NCBI GenBank assembly: GCA_037127255.1
Contig: JBANSL010000003.1
Span: 49,942,314-50,006,313, forward strand
Direction of reading: 5' to 3'
DNA: 64,000 nt
Origin: Persicaria tinctoria
Taxonomy: Eukaryota > Streptophyta > Magnoliopsida > Caryophyllales > Polygonaceae
Numbering within the stretch: position 1 is the stretch's first letter; each line of letters begins with the position of its first letter. A program made the translations under genes and the position numbers. The notes under the pieces are model-generated. The model saw only the letters and a list, made by a program, of their open reading frames with translations, made no database searches and was not told where the DNA came from. Positions 46,269-58,826 of this stretch are shown one piece after another.

Positions 46269-49066
46269 TGTAACGGCCCAGAATTATGATTTCTGGGTTA
46301 CGTTTCAAGGGATAAAACCCCTTGTTCGGATCTTGCAATCCAGGTACGGGTTGAGTTTTAAAACAAAATATTTGTACTAAAAGAAGGGATTTCGAACCCT
46401 TAAAGATCGCGGATCCATTGGGGATCAAATACCTGTCTTAGTCTAATCGTGAAATCGAGCGAAAGCAAAAATAAAGTTGAGTTCAAATACAATCCGAAAG
46501 GGAGTATAAAACAGAGGAAGTGTGGTGGTCTCTCAACCTCTCAATCTAACGCCAAAAGTCTGAACCCGCCAAGCATCCACATAAGCAACGATAACGGCTA
46601 GCGATTACCTGAATCTAAAAAAATGAGGGGGATCTGGGTCAATCATCAGGTCACTCATGCGCGTATATAAACACACTCTGAGAGGCATATAATAAGCATC
46701 CTATTCTTAAGATGAAATGCGTAATGTCATGCGTAAATTAAATCACATATATATACTGACAGTTTAATATAATGCAGAAAGCGATAAATGGATCCACACA
46801 GAATGCCAAGTGGCATGTCCCTCTCGTACCTCCACCCCCTTTCAATAGGGAGGAGACTGGCCAGTTCGGTGCTATAGCATATCAATTTCCTCGTGGTGGT
46901 GCACAAACCACGGCATCATCATATCATATCATCTCATCGCTTGCCCGATGGTGCTGGGCTATCATATCATGCTCATATAGACTCGGTTGACTCAGGGTAC
47001 CCGATGAGGCTGAGCTACCCTATGACCCTAGAAAAGACTCTAGGACTATCACAGATAACGGCCGTTCTCTTGCAATGACATATAGCAATCATATGATTTT
47101 CATTTTAGCTCCTAAGCATGATTCTAAGTCGTATGGTGCATGGACACTAGCCTACTATATAACACCCAGTGCATAGAGCGCCCATCATGAGTAAGTTCAA
47201 AGAACTTACCTGGAGTAGCAGATCAGCAAGACGAAAAGCAGCAAGATACAAGCAAGCAGGTTACAGATCACCTAACAATTATTAATAATATGCATAAGTA
47301 AACTGCACAAAATGGGATCCATTTACCACTACATAACATTCTCATCAATCCATTAATCATAGCATCATCAGCATCCTTTATCTCAACTTATCTCAACATC
47401 TTATATCATCTTACTCCACTGTCATTTCCATAACTTGCCCAATCATACTTCAATCCATATAATCTCACTAGCTAGTCCAGTTGTTAGTCAAAACAATTAC
47501 TTCAAAGTTATATTTAGCCATTTCTAATACATAAAATATTTAATCTTTAAAACTACTTCCAAAAATCCGATTAAATAATCCCGGCATACTTTACTTTAAT
47601 TAAAATCATCATTCTAAGGACTTAAATAACTTTCAACACTTACTAAATAATTCAATTTATATACTTTAAAACTGACCCCTTTTAAATACCGACACACAAA
47701 CCAATTTCTAAATAATCAATTATCGGGAATTGGTTAGACAATTAATTAATAAATCTAATAATAAATAAATAAATAAAAAATAAACCCAAACCGAACCAAC
47801 GCTTTTAACCCAAACCGAATCGAACCCAAAACCCCAAATCCAAACCGGTTAACAACGAAATGAATTAAAAGAACGGAGGGCCCACAAAGGCCACATCAGC
47901 CTTCCTTCCTCCTCCGAAATCAAATGGAAGCTCCGGCCTCCCGCCCGCGCTCGCTGGTCACCTGCTCCCGCCGGCGCGTCTCTCAGCTCCCGGTGGTTCG
48001 CTCGCTCGCTCACATCTGCTCGCCCGCGTCCGCGCTCGTTGTTGCTTGCTTTCTCGCCTGCTGTTCTGCGTTGCGATCGCTCGTCCTCGCCTCGCTCTCT
48101 CGCTCGTCGACACTCGCTGAGCCAATTCGAGCTCGCCGGAGATTCCGAGCTCACCCAACGTCCCGCACTAAGCTCACCCACACTCACGCTCGCCCACAAC
48201 CCGACCCCAAACAGAATCGAATTAAAACAGAGGAGGGAAAAGCGGAAGCTCACCGAGGGGGTTCGCGACTTCGGAGCTCTCGATCGGAGTTATGGGCTTT
48301 GTCGATGGCTCTCGATGGCTCGTCGGACCTGCGCCGGATATGGGTGAGTGTGATGGAAGAGCTCGGGGGTGATTTGGATCGGAAAAGAAGGAGAACGGCT
48401 TACCGGAAGATTGGTTCGCGCTCAAACGGATGCGACGAAGCCTTGGTGGCTCGGTGGTGGCGCTGGGAGCACCGGGGTTGCTGTAGGGCGCTTGGGGACG
48501 TCGGGGTGGTGGAGCTCAGCTGCTGTGGCCTTGGAGAAAGGAGGACGGAGGTGCTCGGCAGTGGTGATCGGTAACGGGGGTGAAGGTGACGATGGTGGCG
48601 GACCCGTGGAGCAGAGCAGGTGGTGGTGAAGGTGATGCATGAAGGCGCGAGGAGCAGGTGAAGGTTTGGTGATGATTGGATGAATGAATGACCGGGGAGG
48701 GGTGGATTGAATTTTGAAGGGTAAGGTGAGTGATGGGAGTGGGTGAGGGATAGAGACATTAGAGTGTGGGAATGGTTAAAACCAATACCCGGAAATAAAT
48801 CACGAATACGTGAATTTTGAATCCCGAAATTAGTTTCCGAATGTTAGTTTCTCCGACTCTCGCTCCCTCGATCAATTAGATTTTTAAAATCGAGAAGGAT
48901 ATCACTATCCGATAATTATTTTGAATTTTCGAGGTAAAAGAACGGAAATTGTTCGTTAAATTTATACTCCGGTCGGAATCCGCTAAACAAGTTTTAAAAC
49001 CGACTTAATTTCATTTTTAATTCTCTTATTCCAGAAAATTAGGATTTGAAAATCCGAGCCTTTACA
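46269..49066 (-). repeat. LTR of a Ty3/gypsy (probably chromovirus/Tekay-like) element
   Basis: On the minus strand the LTR starts tgtaaaggctcgg at 49066, right after the purine tract agaggtggatga, and ends ccgttaca at 46269, giving TGTAA/TTACA ends and a length of 2798 bp. Upstream of the tract the minus strand has tctcgaggacgagac, a box that typically precedes the 3' LTR in plant chromoviruses. The GC-rich part (47880-48650) is rich in cgctcg/ctcgcc repeats. Because the purine tract lies on the high-coordinate side, this is the 3' LTR and its flank is at 46268. Confidence 0.65.
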
Positions 49067-52000
49067 TCATCCACCTCTAAAAACAAGTCTCGTCCTCGAG
49101 ACTAAAAAAAAAAATTTTAAAACAGGGGATGAAGTTTGAAATTGGTGAGTCCAAGGATCATGTCATTGATCCCGTGAACACCTCATAAGTGCCCCTATGA
49201 GATCCTCACAGTACCGTTGCCGTGATCATAATATCCCCAATAGACCGTAGTAAGAATGTAATATGGGCCCCTATCACATCCTTACTCCGACTCTTTGGCC
49301 ATATCATAACTCAAATATTATTATCCACTTCGTGAGGCGTCATAATGTAAATCCAGTCCCGAATGATTCAAAAGAGTTTTGCAAATGGAAAGATTGACCT
49401 CGAAATCGTTAACATTCTTGATAGGATTTATTCTTTTAAAATCCAAGTTAGTATTTTTCAAATCCGTTCAAAATCTTCAAATTCGACGTTAGTCAAGCAA
49501 TTTCACATCACGAGAGGTGGAATCATCCACCTCTAAAGGCTAATCCCATATTCCCTTCCTAGGTTCCAAGTCATAATCAAGGTTCAACAGTTCAGTTTCT
49601 ATCATTTCCATCATCAAGCATCATGTATATATATCGAATAACAATAGCACCTCACGTCTAAATAGCATAACATAATCACCTCAAGAATAGCCACATACCA
49701 TCCATTCAGAACATGTCAAAAGCAATAACAAAATCTCAACATCATACCACGAGCCATAAGGCATATCTACATCATACTGAAGGAATCACAAGTCCATGAT
49801 CGAATTCTCATAAGTTATCATGCAAGCACACATGTCAAGAGATCAATGGGCTAGGTGCCACAGGGTTAGTATGTCAGTACACATCAATTCTCAAAATCGC
49901 ATAACATCGCACTACAAGTAGAACCAGTCATAGCAGATTTATCATGTCAACATATCAACACATCAAGGCCATGCCTATTAAGATTTAGAAAAAGGAAGTT
50001 CAAGTAGTATATAATTCACCAACATGTCAGCATGCCCTAAAAGACATCACCTCAACTCATCACAATATCGAATGACGATCATTTAGTAACCAGGCACCAT
50101 TGAGTCATGTTCATCATCTGACGTATCAATAATCATGTTTAACTATATAATACATCATCATGCTTTCATATAATAACACATTATTATCTCATATATCATG
50201 TCGCAACACATCCGAACATACTTCTACAACAACATAACAGGTTAGCAAATCATCAATATATCATGATAGCATTTGTCACTTTCACTAGATTTCAATATTG
50301 CATATCAACATGTAGTATTGTTCCATACCAGGTTCCTCATGATCGCTATCTAACATCATGCCAGTGCATATTAACGAGTCATGTAAGCAAGAAAATTCCC
50401 ACATTATCATCAGTCAACAGGTCTCAATTTGCTATTATGCTCAAAATTATTGCAAAACACTATATATGAACATAGTCAATTCAAGCTAGCAAGTTTCATC
50501 ATAACCTTATCAGATAACAATTCAGGTTCCTCAGCATTCGAAGTTAATACTTTTATAGGCACAAGAGTTCAGATCATGCTTAGCAATATAGGGTAGCAAA
50601 ACATGGAAACATCATGGTACATGAAGACTGTAAGACATCGAATCATATCATCATAGAAAATGGATGATCATGCAAGATTCCTTACCAGGTCAGCACATCA
50701 ACACATAAATTCCATCGCTATATCAATGCAATACCATCATCAATTAATTCAGAGAGGATTAAGAGTTCGAACGGAGGACACTCCTGCTTGCAAGTCATAT
50801 CGTACTCAGTAATCGTCATCCTCAAAACGTGCTTGTCTTGTTGAAATCATTGATCCTGAGGCCCGTGGGTTATGGGCCCACGCCTTCGCGGCGTTGCTCT
50901 ATCGCTATCGGACTTCCCATTTCCTCTTTCATGCGGTCGCTCGTCCAACGTGTCGCGTAGGAGTTCAAGTTAGCAAAGATAGGGGAGGGACAAGAGCGGA
51001 CAACCCAATGTTCCTTTCGGAACAACCACAGACCAACCCTAAAGATGACAACTAGAGACGAAACTCCGACCTGAGAATAGCAACGATGCCCTTATGGAAG
51101 TCCATTAAGTTATAATCGCGACAAGCAAACACGAATTCATCATGGAGCATATCAATCACACTAATCCACGCTAACATGTACCTATATCAAGGGAGCAACA
51201 TTCGTATTCATTTCCAACGACACGATCAATTCCTATACTGATGCATGCGAGACAAGATAGTAGTCTATTATTCCATGAAAGCAGATATGCCTAGCAGCTT
51301 AAGCAAGTTATGCGGAATCAAGAATGATCATGCAGGATTCGAGGTTATGTGGGATTTAACGACGATGACGAGTATGGTGCATATGAACGAATGTACAAGC
51401 GTGGTGTACGCATCAATAGGTCAGGTTAAATATGGCATGGCGAGGTGTAACATAACAACCAGATTAAGCGTCATACAAGAACATATAGGAGCAACCTAGT
51501 AACTATCTCATCCGAACACACTGGTCATATAATAGGTCAAACATGGCACGTAATCATACGATGAGATACATTTAGAAAGCACAGGTCCTATATGATACTA
51601 GCGACACATAATGTGATACAAGCATAGTCAAGAGTCATTAAAAGGGGTTCAACATGATGTTCACGAAACATGAGGCATCATCAAAAGTAACAAGAAAGAC
51701 ATCATGGGCAATAGATTATAATCATGCTAGGAACGAATCATCATAGGACACACATAAAGGTACAATAGTTATCACATCATAGAAGAGGTACAACATGTAA
51801 TCATTTAGCGAGTCCTATTGGAAATCATAAGCCCTACATGATACTACTAACTCATATCGAATCATGACCACAATCAAGGTAACTCGACTAAATTCATTCT
51901 AACATTCATGCATCATGCATATGCGAAATGATATAACGTGGTGTATGATCATGCGAGGTGCCAAGTCATACATCTACGCCAGCAATAGAGGAATTCATAA

Positions 52001-52980
52001 GGTAATAGGGAAACACTACCGAGTGATAACATGTAAGCATGCTAGGATAAACCATCACAGAAAGCAATCGATCATCGAATTCAACATCAATCTAATTTTC
52101 ATGAGTAAGATATTTCAAGGTGATAGAAAAAGGGAAGGATCGCACTATGAGGGACCTAGCTCGAGAGGGAATCAGCAATAATGCAAGCAATGCATAAATT
52201 CGCACAAGTCACAACCAATGACCCTACATGATGTTAAAAGCTCAATATGACATTCGATACATACATGCGCTTGTATGACCAACATATCGATGTGTAAGAA
52301 ATCATATTAACATACCCCGTCGGTATAGAAGCATGGGAGGAATATAGCAATGCATAATGCAAGCCTACGCAACAAGCAATATGACTAGCATACAAGGTAT
52401 GTATTCCAACTCAACAACCATTTGAATAAGGCATGCATTTACCAAGACATCACGTCAAATAGCATGATCACAATTGAAATACTAATTTAGTCAATAAACC
52501 ATGGGTAACATCGAATAATCATGCAGGGGGAATCATCTTACGACATTCATACAAGGGGAGTGTAACACACTATCATGGGTCTAATCTAGGGGAAGACAAT
52601 AACTATATACAAACTCCCGTCATGCAATTCATGCTTCAAATCAATCGTTAGTACGACCAATACAACAGGTCAATTAGACATACAAAGGCGACATATAATC
52701 AGGACAAGAAGCAAGATGCAACACGGGACCTAAGCAATGGGGCAAGCATGGGTACAGAATGTCATACAACCACAAATTTAAATTAAGAATCATCATCTTA
52801 ACATGTACTGGGAATTACGTATCATATAAGGCATGTTGACATCAAGTTATAACACATATTCATCAAGTATGGAACTCACTCTATCATGACACTAGAACTG
52901 AACGATCACACTATTATGAACCTATTTACAGGGAGAACATTAATTATGCGGCTTCCTACACATGACATTTACATTCATGC
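49067..52980 (-). mobile_element. apparently non-coding internal region behind the minus-strand LTR
   Basis: Nearly 3.9 kb without any reading frame resembling gag or pol. The plus strand is noticeably rich in A and C words such as acatca, catatca and aatcatg, over about 49560-52960. A perfect 9-bp hairpin agaggtgga...tccacctct lies at 49513-49534 and repeats the purine-tract sequence next to the LTR. A GC-richer island sits at about 50860-50960. It could be the internal part of a large non-autonomous (LARD-like) element or heavily decayed DNA. The 5' LTR is not found. Confidence 0.4.
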
Positions 52981-54884
52981 ACTAGTATGACGATGCAAAG
53001 AAGCATCTCCGACACTCGCCCGCTCTTTGGTTCATCGTATATAAGCATAGATGTGGAAGCCAACTGGTACGAGGCTTGGATTGGTGCTCCTCGTCCACCA
53101 CTCCCCACTGCTGAGAATGTGGAAGACGATGAGACTCTTACCGACGCAGCGCCTACCCATATCTATGAGCATGGGGACTCTTCTAGTGGAACCTATTCTA
53201 CTTATGACAGAGCTTACTTTCAGAGCCAGTTTGACAGTTTGTCATCTCAATTATCTGCCCTCTCCATTCGACAAGATGCTTTACAGACTCAGATTGCAGA
53301 GCATATCTCTAGTGTATCTCAACATTTCTCATCTTGGGATACTCAATAGTAACAAGATCATCTACAACTCTAGCAGATTATGGTGATGTCTCAATGCAAC
53401 TATTATCATCTCCATGGACATCACTTCAATCCTTGCGCCCCGTATCCTCCTCCACCACCTCCACGACAGTCGTGTCTTTGTGAGTACCTTCTCATCTTTT
53501 ATTTTTTTTCTATATTGGGGACAATGTAGGGGTTAAGTATGGGGTGGGATGTTATTCTTGTGTGTCTGCAATTTTCATTAGTGTCTTGAGTCTTTCTTTT
53601 GGCTTTTTGATGTATTTTGGTAGTCTAGGTTGATGACAGGGGCCCCCTGAACATGTTCTGTAGGCCACAATGATGGGATAATTGTCTAAGATGCTAATAT
53701 TCACACTAATCTTTATATGTCATGTCTTGAAACAAATTGCCAGGCATGAAGTTCTTGAATGAGTTCGCATGATTAAGTCCCTTGACAATAACCTTGTGAG
53801 ATTCTGAGCCTTGTAGAAAAATCTTGATGAATCCTTTCATTTTCTATATTGTGTGACACTCACTTTGTGCTTGATATCTAGAACTTGCTTTAGACTCTCT
53901 ATATATTGAGGTCGTATTACTTGATTTGTGCACATAGCTTAAAGATAATTGAGGCAACACTTTTGTTGACCATGTCTCCCCATGCCTATCCTGATATATG
54001 ATCTTATGCTTAAAGCAAATTTGAGATTTATTAGCCTATTCATTTGATAAACTCCACAAAATCCTCATATCTAATTATTAGCCTTTGACCCATCCGGGAA
54101 TTAGGAAGTAATATTGCTTATTTTTATGAGTGGAGATGCATTAAGTGTCTAGTAATGTTTGGTCTGGCATGCTCTATAAGATCTTGAGACCTGAGGAGGA
54201 TAAAATTCACCCAGGGGCAAAAGTGAAGAAGAAAAAAAATACGGTTAGTAACCGATCTTTCTTGTGGAGGATAAAATTCACACAAGGAGGAAGATATGCA
54301 TGTAAAAAGAGAAAAAAAAAAAAGGGAGATCGAAGGTGGTTCACAAAAGTTGTGAACGAAAACATTATTGTGATAGAGTTGTATGGTAGTTCGGTATGAG
54401 TTTCTATGAAGTGGTTGTTCTTCTAGTTGGTTTCTAACCCTTTTCCCGTATTTTAGCACCACAAGCTCAAAATTTGCCATACCTTATCTTTTTTCCACAT
54501 TGGCCCCATCACAACTATATAGAAGGCCCTCGTGATTTTTTTATGTGCATGATCCTCAACGGTGGAGATTTAGAACGCTATTGCAAGCCTATGGAAGATT
54601 AAGTGAAATGGTTGAGACCGAGCGTAATGTTATACCTTAAACACATTTGAGTGAGTGTTTCATTAAGAAAAAAATCCTTGTGAGGTTTAGGGCTTTTTGA
54701 TTGCTTTGCATTAATGATAATGAGCAAACATGTGATGACGACAATTGTCTTAAGGTTGTGATGAAAAAATATCATTTCAAAAGAGGCTTGAATAAGTTGA
54801 GACAATGATCCTATCTTGCACTTGTGTCTTTATTACTTATTGAGTCTTGCTTGGGGACAAGCAAGGTTCAAGTATGTGGTATTT
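52981..54884 (+). mobile_element. Tat/Athila-like gypsy 3' part
   Basis: A short frame (52987-53349) is followed by a proline-codon-rich stretch (cctcctccaccacctccac, about 53447) and a non-coding region with ggggacaatgtaggggttaa (about 53516) and ggggacaagcaaggttcaag (about 54853). The same landmarks occur in the gypsy element at 25065 and 26284. It leads straight into an LTR-like segment at 54885. Confidence 0.6.
52987..53349 (+). pseudogene. C-terminal part of a Tat-like retroelement polyprotein or extra ORF
   Basis: 120 codons, MTMQRSISDTRPLFGSSYIS at the start, acidic in the middle, ending in a heptad-like helix (QFDSLSSQLSALSIRQDALQ). Similar Ser/Gln-rich coiled-coil tails followed by a proline-rich stretch occur just before the 3' non-coding region in plant Tat/Ogre-type elements. 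The start codon is arbitrary, since upstream sequence is missing. Confidence 0.45.
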
Positions 54885-56172
54885 TGATGTCATCATAATT
54901 TGCATTATTTAGAACATGCATCTAGCATAGGCTTGTGTCATTTTTCATGCGGTTTATGTATTTTTAGAGTTTTTTCGTTTATTTTCCCGAATAGAGATCT
55001 ACTGTCTTTATGGTTGTGTTTTCAGGAGTTTTCGGGAGCTAAGCCGAGATCGCTAGAGGACATTTGAGATGGGTACATATGCTAATTAAGAAGAGCCGAG
55101 CGGAAATCATGTACGAGGAATGAGGATAAGGAGCGAAGAAGCAAAAGGATAAGGAGCAAGGTGGTCGTGCATCATAGGCTTCGCTGCAAAACAGAGTTGT
55201 ACGGGCGTGCAGATGCTCGATCAGAGAAACAAGCCATCAAAGGATAAGTGCGCGGGAGTGCGCCTATACCGCGTGGGCGTGCACTAGAGGCGCGCCAGCG
55301 TGCACCGTTCAGTCCGGACATAATATGCTTGTTTCGACCCGGTTGCTTTTGACATTATTTTAGTATTATTTTAGGGGTTTAATAATATTATATTAGGGGA
55401 TTGCCCGAGACTATTTAAGGGTCAGAAACACATCTTGGAGCCTCTCTCAAAAACCCTTGTTTGGACGTTCCTTTTCAAGACCCTTTGTTGAGTTAGATTT
55501 GGGGAACTTTGTGAAGGTTTGTTTATAGATTTTATTGGTTCAATTAGATTGTGGTATTTTCCTCCTAATCTTCCCTTTTCTATCAATTTCCATGTTTCAA
55601 TTTAGTGATTTGATGATGAATTCTTCCATGCTTGGTTAAATTCTCCGTTCTAGGGTTAGGGTGAACCCGACAATGTCGCAAATTGTTTGATTTCGATGGT
55701 TGCTTGAACTTAGTCTGGATTTTATTAATTGATTTGATCCTAGTTGCTTAACCTAATTGATGTAAATCGATTAGAATCCTTTTTAGATTCAAGATGCTAC
55801 CACTGAGAATTGAAATTGGTTACTTGGATGGATTTCATGAACCCGAAAGGGGAATTGTGTCTTTTGGAACCCTAGGATTTAACTTGAGGAATCAACAATT
55901 GTTATTGTGACATTTAAACAATTGTTGAGGACTCTTGAGGATTAATAAATTATAATAGATTCTTAGGTGTGAATCGGTTAGGCGGATCGCGACAGCGAAA
56001 GTTTAATTGATTTTCTCCTAAGGTCTATAAAGAGGTTAAAGGGTCTAGATTTGGTTAATTTAGACACAATTACTACAACATGCGACAACTGAGTAGTGAT
56101 GACTTTAGATAATTTACCTTCAATTTCACAAATTAAGAAGACGAAGTTCGAGTGGACATCGGGTTGAATTCT
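54885..56172 (+). repeat. LTR-like segment of the Tat-like element
   Basis: It starts tgatgtcatcataatttgc after a gcttggggacaagc stretch and ends just before a PBS-like sequence (56175). Internal traits (gttctagggttagggtgaaccc near 55650) are like those of Athila/Tat LTRs. With internal DNA on the left and a PBS on the right, the order is internal-LTR-PBS, as in a recombined or tandem element. The right boundary is uncertain. Confidence 0.5.
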
Positions 56173-56174
56173 TT

Positions 56175-56191
56175 GTGGCATTGTCGTCGGA
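56175..56191 (+). promoter_or_regulatory. degenerate tRNA-Asp-type primer-binding site
   Basis: tggcattgtcgtcgga resembles the Athila-type PBS at most positions but is diverged. Confidence 0.4.
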
Positions 56192-56389
56192 AACCTTAAC
56201 CCTGGAATTGATTCTCATATATATTTTATTTATAATCTTTGCGTGTTTTTCTTAATTTGGTTGAAAATCAAATCTCTTTTTATTGGCTTAGCTTATTAGT
56301 TCTAGATAACAATTGATACAGATTTAATCCCCGTGATCGATACCCGTATACTACAATTGATCTCGTATTCTTGCGAGGTTGGTTCAGGC

Positions 56390-56900
56390 TACACTATTCT
56401 TGTGTTGATTTTGACCACATAATGTTTCTAGTGCTCCTCTTCTAGGATTGGGGTGAGCTCAATGATAGGCATGTGTTCTTAATCGATGAACCCATGATTT
56501 TGTGTGCTTCTATCATCGTCTACCTCTATGCTTAACCTTTGGATGAGAATTCAAGAAATTCATGTTGCAAACTTGGATAGTAATTAGGGTTGTTATTCAT
56601 GAGTTTATTAATTCTTATAAAGTAAAGGTAGAAACAATTAGGTTTATTTTCGAGAGTTAATTTCCTTATATTGTTGGAATTAGCGGGAGTTGATTCTTTG
56701 ATATAAAGCATGTTTCTTTATGTGATTCATGATTTACACATATGTTTACTGTTGTGGTGATCCTTTACCATAGAAGCTTATCTTTTTATTGTTTATTTCA
56801 TTGCTTTTAAAGTTTATACATGGTTATTGATCTCGATATCAACCAACATTCCCTCTCCATCCCCTCGACATTGACTAGTCCAGTTGATATCGATTAAGCA
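56390..56900 (+). repeat. diverged LTR fragment related to the element at 18589
   Basis: cttctaggattggggtgagc at about 56440 parallels cttctagggtcggggtgagc at about 19646, and following landmarks (a Tyr/Met-codon-rich stretch, caattagg, the T-rich segment with atgtgattcat) occur in the same order. Near 56835-56905 there are degenerate ctcgatatcaacc and ttgatatcgatt motifs, as in that family. Confidence 0.5.
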
Positions 56901-57199
56901 CAATCGATAGCCACCTTTTTCCCGCTACGCCCCGAACCCTGAAACACTAAACTAGAACCAATGACTTCTCTCTTGAGAATGAACATGACTCCACTATCCT
57001 ATAGTGGGGTCTTGACTACAAATTTATTAGGTCGAGAAACCCTCTCATAAAAGTCCGTTACAAACAAAACTTTACAACAACTAATCAAACAAAGTAATAC
57101 TCCATTTATATGATGCATGATTCTCACTGTCCGGGTCACGTGTCTAAGGTTTACTGTAAAAAATGGGTTATCCTCGATATCCAAAAAAAAAAGAATATT
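56901..57199. other. unassigned DNA left of the LINE
   Basis: No gene or repeat border was recognised. An A-run at 57182-57191 lies near the likely 5' truncation point of the LINE. Confidence 0.3.
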
Positions 57200-58440
57200 A
57201 GATGGGATTTTAGAAGAAGTATTATTTTATCAACAATATAGAATGCATCTTACGACAGTATTGGTGCAAAGGTGGAGGGACTTTGGAATGGGGAGGAATG
57301 GAGATGGAAGCTTATATCCCCATACATCTCAGGGGAGGTTGCAGCTAAGCTACAAGAGATCAAACCAAGCAACCAATCAGATGCGCAGGACAATCTATAT
57401 GGGGCCATACTCCAAATGATAATTATTCGGTTGCTTCAGCACTTGGTTTGATTAAACTAGAATGTGGTCTAACAGATGTGCCGGGATGAAAACAGATAGA
57501 GAGCCCCTATGCAATAATGGGTATGAGATTTTAGGTACTTAGTAACACATGATGCTATTCTATGTAATGTGAATCGAGGAAGGAGGCACTTGTCAAATTT
57601 TGCAGGTTGCCCACGATGTGAAATAGAGGAGACGAGTATCCACCTCCTAAGGGATTGTGTGTGAATCACCTCGGTATGGCTACAGCTAACTCAGAACATC
57701 CCCCCGCCTAATTTATTCTCCAAACCAAACATCCGAATCTGGATGTTTGAGAATGTACAAAAGGAGGACAAGAGGGGTGCTACATTTGCAAATATGTTAT
57801 GGATGAGCTGGAAGTCTAGGAGCGAGCTAGTACTTCAAGGCAATGACAGATTGCATGCTATGTCACACATGGTTTGACAAATGGTGGACCATTACTACCA
57901 TTGACGGAGCTTCGCAAGGAAACCTTGGCGCCGCAGGGGGTGGGGGAGTATTTCAAAACTCCGGGGGCTCATTCCTCAAAGTCTATGCCTTCTGATGTGG
58001 ATTGTTCTCGACATTGGAGTGGAGCTTCGAGCGGCTCTCCATGGGCTCCAAGTTGCAAAGGACACAAAAGGTGGATCGCCTAATCCTTGAAACGTATTGT
58101 CTCACACTACATGAGTTGCTGAACAAAGAAGAAGGGGAAGTGTACGCCCATCATAAAATTGTCAAACAATGTCGCGATTTGATCCGAGAAGAAGGAAAAG
58201 TGTACGCCCATCATATATTTGTCATGCAATGTCGATATTTGATCTAGGAGACAACTTGGGAGGTTAGAATCCAACACGTGCGACGTCAAGCCAACACGAT
58301 GGTTGATACCTCGACAAACAAAGGAGTCCTGCTACCCAAACCTTTTATTCAATTTCATACTATGCCGGAATGTATTTGGCATCGGAACTAGACTATCTTC
58401 AATAAAAGGGCACTAACCCTCCTTAAGACAAAAAAAAAAG
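57200..58440 (+). pseudogene. 3' end of a LINE (zinc-finger and RNase H parts)
   Basis: Several frames, broken by shifts, give the C-terminal end of a plant LINE second ORF. WNGEEWRWKLISPYISGEV lies near 57284, and DNYSVASALGLIKLEC near 57417 is the usual post-RT SAY-type block. The zf-RVT motif CPRCEIEETSIHLLRDC is at 57608-57658. An RNase H domain starts IDGASQGNLGAAGGGGVF (about 57900) and ends WEVRIQHVRRQANTMVDTS (about 58257). The element closes with cttaag and an A-run at about 58430-58440, a LINE poly(A) tail. It is 5' truncated and dead. A 60-bp tandem duplication lies in the RNase H part. Confidence 0.8.
58128..58247 (+). repeat. 60-bp tandem duplication in the LINE RNase H region
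   Basis: Two in-frame copies with exact 60-base spacing (aagtgtacgcccatcata at 58138 and 58198), encoding EVYAHHKIVKQCRDLI and KVYAHHIFVMQCRYLI. Confidence 0.9.
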
Positions 58441-58713
58441 TAATAATTAATATTGGTTTGTCCATTGTTGATTTTTTAAAATAATTTGATTTGTTAAATG
58501 ATGTCATTTGCAAGGGAAAGAAAAAGTCTCCACCTTTGGAGTCGTTGAAGATTTAATGTTAATTAGTTATTATTAATATTTCATATCTTTAGTATATTTT
58601 ATCTTTAGTAACTCATATGTAAGTAGGAGTACTCTAATTATGGAATTGATTATTTTTAGCAAATTTTTTTTGCCATAAGTTATTGGGACTTGGGGTGCTT
58701 GCATAGGCTTCTT
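58441..58713. other. AT-rich spacer
   Basis: No gene, repeat border or RNA was recognised. Confidence 0.4.
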
Positions 58714-58826
58714 TAGAGCTAGCGATTCGGGTTATCCGGCCGGGTTCCGGTCGACCACATTCAGGTCGGGTCACTAATGAGTCAGGTCAACTCGATCAAA
58801 ATTTCTGTGTACACTAATAGAAATTT

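Noticed and set aside
46014..46380. Frame MEDASSSLHNPTLHRL... as a gene start
   Set aside because: It has CT-rich leader-like composition and runs across the LTR border at 46269; no known domain.
47849..48759. Overlapping GC-rich frames of 66-216 codons on both strands
   Set aside because: They lie within the GC-rich part of the minus-strand LTR, are low in complexity (Arg/Ser/Gly-rich) and overlap in several frames, with no recognisable domain.
46269..49066. Solo LTR
   Set aside because: The flanks (cttac and tcatc) do not match as a target duplication, and the high-coordinate side has a purine tract and the tctcgaggacgagac box, so internal element DNA follows.
53051..53386. Second frame of 111 codons overlapping 52987-53349
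   Set aside because: It is an alternative frame of the Tat-like tail. The 52987 frame has the coiled-coil composition expected at that position.
54145..54480. Frames on both strands in 54124-54480
   Set aside because: They contain poly-Lys and poly-Phe/Ser runs from A-runs in gypsy 3' non-coding DNA; no homology was recognised.
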